Both the position numbers and the translations under genes were made by a program. This document shows positions 60,640-64,000 of a stretch of DNA of 64,000 nt, piece after piece (positions within the stretch are counted from its first letter, which is position 1; every line of letters begins with the position of its first letter). The notes beneath the pieces are model-generated. The model did not search any database, was not told the origin of the DNA, and saw only the letters and a program-made list of their open reading frames with translations. Source of the stretch: Agromyces sp. Root81 (lineage in GTDB: Bacteria; Actinomycetota; Actinomycetes; Actinomycetales; Microbacteriaceae); assembly GCF_001429165.1 (NCBI RefSeq), contig NZ_LMIR01000002.1, positions 1,477,261 to 1,541,260 on the forward strand, written 5' to 3'.

Positions 60640-61553
60640 ACACGCACCGCGGTCGGCAGCGGCGGGAGCTCGAGTTCCTCGATGACGAGGTCGACGGCGG
60701 CGCGGCTGCCGGCGTCGAGGCGAGCGGCCGGGTACCGCACGGTGGCGTGGTCGATGATGCCGCGCGCCACGAGCACCTCCTTGTGCACCGCCCACGCGAT
60801 GCCGCCCTGCAGACCCACCAGCACGAGGGGGAGCATACGTCGGAACCCGGCCCGCGCCTCCTCGACGCGCCCGGCGACGAACTGCTCGAGCACCGGCGCG
60901 AGCAGGTCGGCGAACTCGCAGGCCGGCATCGTGCCGACGGCGCCTCGTGCGTATTCCTCCAGGCAGAACTGCGCGTTCTGGCCGCCGAGCACCGCGAAGT
61001 CGTCGTCGCCGATCGCCTCGACGACCGCGCCGACCTTCGGAGCGGTCGGCGGTGCCTCGATCTTCACCGAGTCGACGCCGTCGAGGCGGGCGAGTTCGGC
61101 GATGAGCGTCGGCGGCATGGCGACACCGGTGACGCCAGGGGCGTCCTGCACCATGACCGAGAGGGACGTGGCCGCGGCGACCTCGCCGTAGAAGTCGACG
61201 AGGCTCGCAGCGGGCGGCTTCACCATGAACGGCGGCAGCACCATGAGGGCGTCGGCGCCGCCCTCCTGGGCGATGAGCGCCTGCTCGATCGAGGTCGCCG
61301 TCGAGGTGCCGTTGACGCCCGCGATGACGGGCACGCGTCCGTCGACGAGCTCGACGACATCGGAGAGGATGGTGCGTCGTTCGGCAGCGGTGAGCGCGAA
61401 GCCCTCGCTCGCCATGCCGAAGACGGCCACGCCGTCGACGCGGGAGGCGAGCTGGAACTCGACCAGGCGTCGCAGGCCGGCGCGGTCGAGGGCGCCTGAT
61501 TCGTCGAACGGGGTGGCAAGAATCGGCATCAAGCCGTGGAGCTTCGGGGCCAT
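60636..61553 (-). CDS. DapA-superfamily aldolase/dehydratase
   Basis: 305 residues with the (beta/alpha)8 class I aldolase fold. Schiff-base Lys164 is in DSVKIEAPP. The catalytic Tyr of typical DapA (YN-P segment) is replaced: this protein has VQDAPG with Gln136-Asp137. The substrate loop reads GMASEG rather than GTTGE. It is therefore unlikely to be lysine-pathway DHDPS and more likely a 2-keto-3-deoxy-sugar-acid aldolase or dehydratase. It is transcribed before the SDR and divergent from the SMP-30 lactonase, in a cluster with an enolase-type sugar-acid dehydratase. Confidence 0.87.
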   Translation of the reverse strand: MAPKLHGLMPILATPFDESGALDRAGLRRLVEFQLASRVDGVAVFGMASEGFALTAAERRTILSDVVELVDGRVPVIAGVNGTSTATSIEQALIAQEGGADALMVLPPFMVKPPAASLVDFYGEVAAATSLSVMVQDAPGVTGVAMPPTLIAELARLDGVDSVKIEAPPTAPKVGAVVEAIGDDDFAVLGGQNAQFCLEEYARGAVGTMPACEFADLLAPVLEQFVAGRVEEARAGFRRMLPLVLVGLQGGIAWAVHKEVLVARGIIDHATVRYPAARLDAGSRAAVDLVIEELELPPLPTAVRV

Positions 61554-61664
61554 CGGCCAGTTCCTCTTTCAGCGTCGTTGCTTCTGCCAGTCTCGCAACT
61601 GACATTCATATTGTGAGATAGCCTGCCACATATCGGGTACCTCCACCACCGAAGGATGACACGG

Positions 61665-62564
61665 ATGTCGCGCTCCACACCCTTACGAACCGTCGAGATC
61701 ATCTCCGCTGAGCGGTACGTCCAGGCCGAGTCGCCCCGCTGGGACGGCCGCGACGGCGGCCTCGCCTGGATCGACATGGCGACCGGCTCGTTCCATCGCG
61801 GGCGGCTCGAAGGGGGAATGGTCGTGCCGGGGTCGGCCGTGACGGTCGGCAAGCAGATCGGCGCGCCCGTGCCGCTCGCCGAGCCGGGTGCGGGCTGGGC
61901 CGTGGCCGTCGATCGCGGTGTCGTTCACGTGGGCGACGACGGTGCCGTCTCCTCGATCGCCACGGACGTCGCAGCGGCCGACAGCTACATGAACGACGGC
62001 GGATGCGACCCGTCGGGCCGATTCTGGGTGGGCAACCAGTCGATGCCCCGGGCGCCGCACTGCGCGCTGTGGAGCATCGACCCCGACGGCGTGGCGACCG
62101 AGCGGCTGGGCGCCGTGACCGTCTCCAACGGCCTCGCCTTCGATCGCACGGGCGAGACGCTGTACTACATCGACACGCTTCCGCACCGCAGCATCGAGGC
62201 CTTCGATGTCGCGCCCGACGGCCGGCTCGGCAACCGGCGCACGGTGTGCAGGGTCGAGGGCGGCAACCCCGACGGCATGACGATCGACCTCGAGGGCATG
62301 CTCTGGGTCGCGGTCTGGGATGCCGCCGAGGTGCGCCGCTACTCGCCGCACGGCGTGCTCCTCGAGACGATCGAGCTCCCGTCGAAGCGGCCCACGGCCG
62401 TCGCGCTCGTCGACCGCCTGCTCGTGATCACGACGGCGAGCGTGGGGCTGGCGCATCCGGCCGACGCCGACGGCGCCCTCCTCGGTGTCGAGGTCGAGGT
62501 CGGCGGGGCGCCGTCGCTGCCATGGGGCGGGGTGCCGCCGCGGGCGCGCGACGAGGCCCCGTAG
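61665..62564 (+). CDS. SMP-30/gluconolactonase/LRE family lactonase
   Basis: 299 residues from an ATG at 61665; GAAGGA lies eight bases upstream, whereas the in-frame ATG at 61656 overlaps that site. The six-bladed propeller has metal-site residues in AESPRWD (Glu), NDGGCDPSGRFWVG (Asn, Asp) and NGLAFDRTGETLYYID (Asn, Asp). It hydrolyses sugar lactones to acids. It is divergent from the DapA-like gene, with a shared 111-base control region. It would act between a sugar dehydrogenase and the enolase-type dehydratase of the cluster. Confidence 0.9.
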   Translation: MSRSTPLRTVEIISAERYVQAESPRWDGRDGGLAWIDMATGSFHRGRLEGGMVVPGSAVTVGKQIGAPVPLAEPGAGWAVAVDRGVVHVGDDGAVSSIATDVAAADSYMNDGGCDPSGRFWVGNQSMPRAPHCALWSIDPDGVATERLGAVTVSNGLAFDRTGETLYYIDTLPHRSIEAFDVAPDGRLGNRRTVCRVEGGNPDGMTIDLEGMLWVAVWDAAEVRRYSPHGVLLETIELPSKRPTAVALVDRLLVITTASVGLAHPADADGALLGVEVEVGGAPSLPWGGVPPRARDEAP

Positions 62565-62675
62565 GCTCGCGCGGCGGAGGGCCCGCTGCCGGGCACTCCT
62601 CGCAGCGGGTGCCGCTGGTGCACAGGGCCGCGCCGATCTCGGGCATGCAGCGCTCGGCGTGAATAGACTGCGCCA

Positions 62676-64000
62676 ATGGTGAGCGCATGGAACGAGCAGG
62701 CCGCACGATATCTGCTCGCCTCGACGCACTGTCCGCGGTGCGACGCGCAACTCCGCGACAGTGCGATCTGCCGGGCGTGCGGCGCCGACCTGCGCGGCGC
62801 CGGCGGAAGCGAGCTGTGGGAGGCGTCGCAGCGCGCCGCCGAGGCCGTGCGCGAGCGCACGCGACTCATCGCGGCGCTGCCGACCGCGTCGTGGGCCGAT
62901 CGCACCGCGGCACCCGCCGGCCGGCAGCAGGCGCGGGCGGAAGCCTCGCCCGCCGCAGCTTCCGTCGCCCCGCCCGCCACTGACGTCGCCGCCTCGGCGC
63001 CGGTGCCAGCCGTGGAGGCCGGTGCCACGCCTTCGCCTTCGTCTTCGTCTTCGTCTTCGTCTTCGTCTTCGACCTCGACCTCGCAGGTCAGCGTGCAATC
63101 GGTGCTCGCCGTCGCCGGGGCCGGCCTCTTCGCGGTCGCCGCGATCGTCTTCACCTTCCTGAACCCCGATATCGGGTTCGCCATGCGCACGACGGTGATC
63201 GCCGTCGTGACCGCGGTCTTCCTCGCGACCGCCTGGATGCTCCGCCGGCGCGGGGTGCAGTTCTCGGCCGAGGCGATCGGCGCGCTCGGCATGGTCTTCC
63301 TGGCCCTCGACGTGTGGGCCTTCTCCGAACTCGCGCCGGCCGCAGTGAGCGGTTGGGCGTTCGCGGCCCTCGGCACCGCCATCGCGGCCACCGCGATGCT
63401 CGCGGTCGCCTGGCGCGCGCGCATCCGCACCTGGTGGTGGACCGCGCTCGTCGGCCTCGCTCTCGTGCCCGCGTTCCTCGGCTACGCCGCCGGCGGGTGG
63501 GGCACGGCGTGGGGCCATCTCGGCGTGATCGGCGTCGCCCTCGGCGCGCAGCAGCTCGTGCGCGTCGCCGTGCCGCGATTCGGCGCGGAGCTCCGCACCG
63601 ATCGCGCGACGCTCACCGTCGTGCAACTGGTCGCGACGGCCGTGGTGATCGTGCAACTGGTGTTCCTCCCGGCAGCGGACCTGCAGAGTCCGATGCTCGT
63701 GCGGGCCGCGATCCTCGCGCTGCTGGCCGCCCTCGCCGCCGTGGCGACCCGCGATGGGATGCCGCGGAGCTGGAGCGGCATCGCGGGGGCCCTCGGCGCG
63801 TCGGCACTCGTCGTGCTGTCGCTCGCCCCGGTGAACCTCGACCCGGCGTGGCAGACGACGCTCATGCCGCTCGCGGGAGCTGTGGCGATCGGGGCGTCCG
63901 GTGCCATCCGGCTCGGCGGCGTCGTGCGCGCCCGCGAGGTGCAGGGCGGTGCACTGGCCGTCGGCCTCGCGGTGGCGCTGCCCGCCGTGATGTTCGCGCT
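62676..64000 (+). CDS. Zinc-ribbon multi-spanning membrane protein, incomplete at right edge
   Basis: 441 residues are in the window; the gene continues to the right. The N-terminus holds a CPRCD...CRACG zinc-ribbon (residues ~19-36). A Ser/Ala/Pro linker follows, with a Ser run encoded by hexanucleotide repeats, and from about 150 there are many hydrophobic segments in a row (at least eight). Such zinc-ribbon plus poly-TM proteins are frequent in Microbacteriaceae and have no known function. ATG at 62676. Confidence 0.78.
   Translation, partial: MVSAWNEQAARYLLASTHCPRCDAQLRDSAICRACGADLRGAGGSELWEASQRAAEAVRERTRLIAALPTASWADRTAAPAGRQQARAEASPAAASVAPPATDVAASAPVPAVEAGATPSPSSSSSSSSSSSTSTSQVSVQSVLAVAGAGLFAVAAIVFTFLNPDIGFAMRTTVIAVVTAVFLATAWMLRRRGVQFSAEAIGALGMVFLALDVWAFSELAPAAVSGWAFAALGTAIAATAMLAVAWRARIRTWWWTALVGLALVPAFLGYAAGGWGTAWGHLGVIGVALGAQQLVRVAVPRFGAELRTDRATLTVVQLVATAVVIVQLVFLPAADLQSPMLVRAAILALLAALAAVATRDGMPRSWSGIAGALGASALVVLSLAPVNLDPAWQTTLMPLAGAVAIGASGAIRLGGVVRAREVQGGALAVGLAVALPAVMFA
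63031..63080 (+). repeat. Hexanucleotide (TCTTCG) repeat inside the zinc-ribbon gene
   Basis: The units ccttcg and tcttcg repeat about seven times, followed by acctcg units, coding for a Ser-rich stretch in the linker. Each unit is six bases, so copy-number change alters linker length without shifting the frame. Confidence 0.85.

Noticed and set aside
60636-61553. 4-hydroxy-tetrahydrodipicolinate synthase (lysine pathway, dapA)
   Set aside because: The catalytic Tyr and GTTGE motif are missing and the neighbours are sugar-acid genes.

Overview
The window looks like chromosomal DNA of a high-GC Gram-positive actinobacterium, most likely in or near the family Microbacteriaceae. This is an inference from the GC-rich coding style, the frequent GTG/TTG starts, an fhaA-fhaB-pstP cluster, a DUF222/HNH (13E12-type) gene, an LAXTG-type wall anchor and the intergenic repeats ending in 'tactcgaccag'. 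No rRNA and no CRISPR array were seen. One tRNA gene (Leu, anticodon CAG) is present.

Layout. 1-2044 (minus): start of the fhaA-fhaB-pstP signalling operon, running off the left edge. 2122-5432 (minus): a two-gene disaccharide phosphorolysis operon (HAD beta-phosphoglucomutase and GH65 phosphorylase). 5785-5871: tRNA-Leu. 5867-13340: a genomic island directly downstream of the tRNA. It is bounded by divergent copies of the tRNA-3'-end/terminator region, with a third partial copy inside, and it has no recognisable integrase. It carries a decayed transposase, a gene remnant, a secreted small protein plus lipoprotein, a UvrD-like helicase, a chimeric truncated gene, two coupled membrane proteins and a YjdF-family gene with a structured leader.

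13423-16678: MarR regulator divergent from a short-chain dehydrogenase, then a large LuxR-type regulator. 16993-24113: a lipoprotein and a 2258-residue surface protein with about nine DUF11-type repeats and an LAHTG sorting signal. 24265-31381: SnoaL-like protein, an operon of a membrane-GH5 glycosidase fusion and an ECF-like sigma factor, pentapeptide-repeat protein, S41 peptidase, and an SDR with a divergent TetR regulator and a perfect operator palindrome. 31418-45045: mostly single genes (membrane proteins, AlkA-type glycosylase, HxlR regulator divergent from an LLM/BBE flavoenzyme fusion, NADP-binding oxidoreductase, cupin, frameshifted HNH gene, PfkB kinase, phospholipase-D-like protein, BadF-type kinase, ArsR-SRPBCC pair). 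45222-49155: PLP decarboxylase and sulfatase.

49235-62564 is the most system-like part. It has an enolase-superfamily dehydratase, an IclR regulator, a carbohydrate ABC transporter (two permeases and a Tat-type lipoprotein, no ATPase), an acetyl-xylan-esterase-like hydrolase, a 1335-residue Tat-exported protein of unknown activity with a golvesin-like C-terminus, an SDR dehydrogenase coupled to a DapA-like aldolase/dehydratase, and an SMP-30 lactonase. Dehydrogenase, lactonase, dehydratase and aldolase are the four classes of a non-phosphorylative sugar-oxidation pathway. My inference is that this is a polysaccharide-to-sugar-acid utilisation locus whose substrate cannot be read from sequence alone. 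The window ends inside a zinc-ribbon multi-spanning membrane protein (62676 onward).
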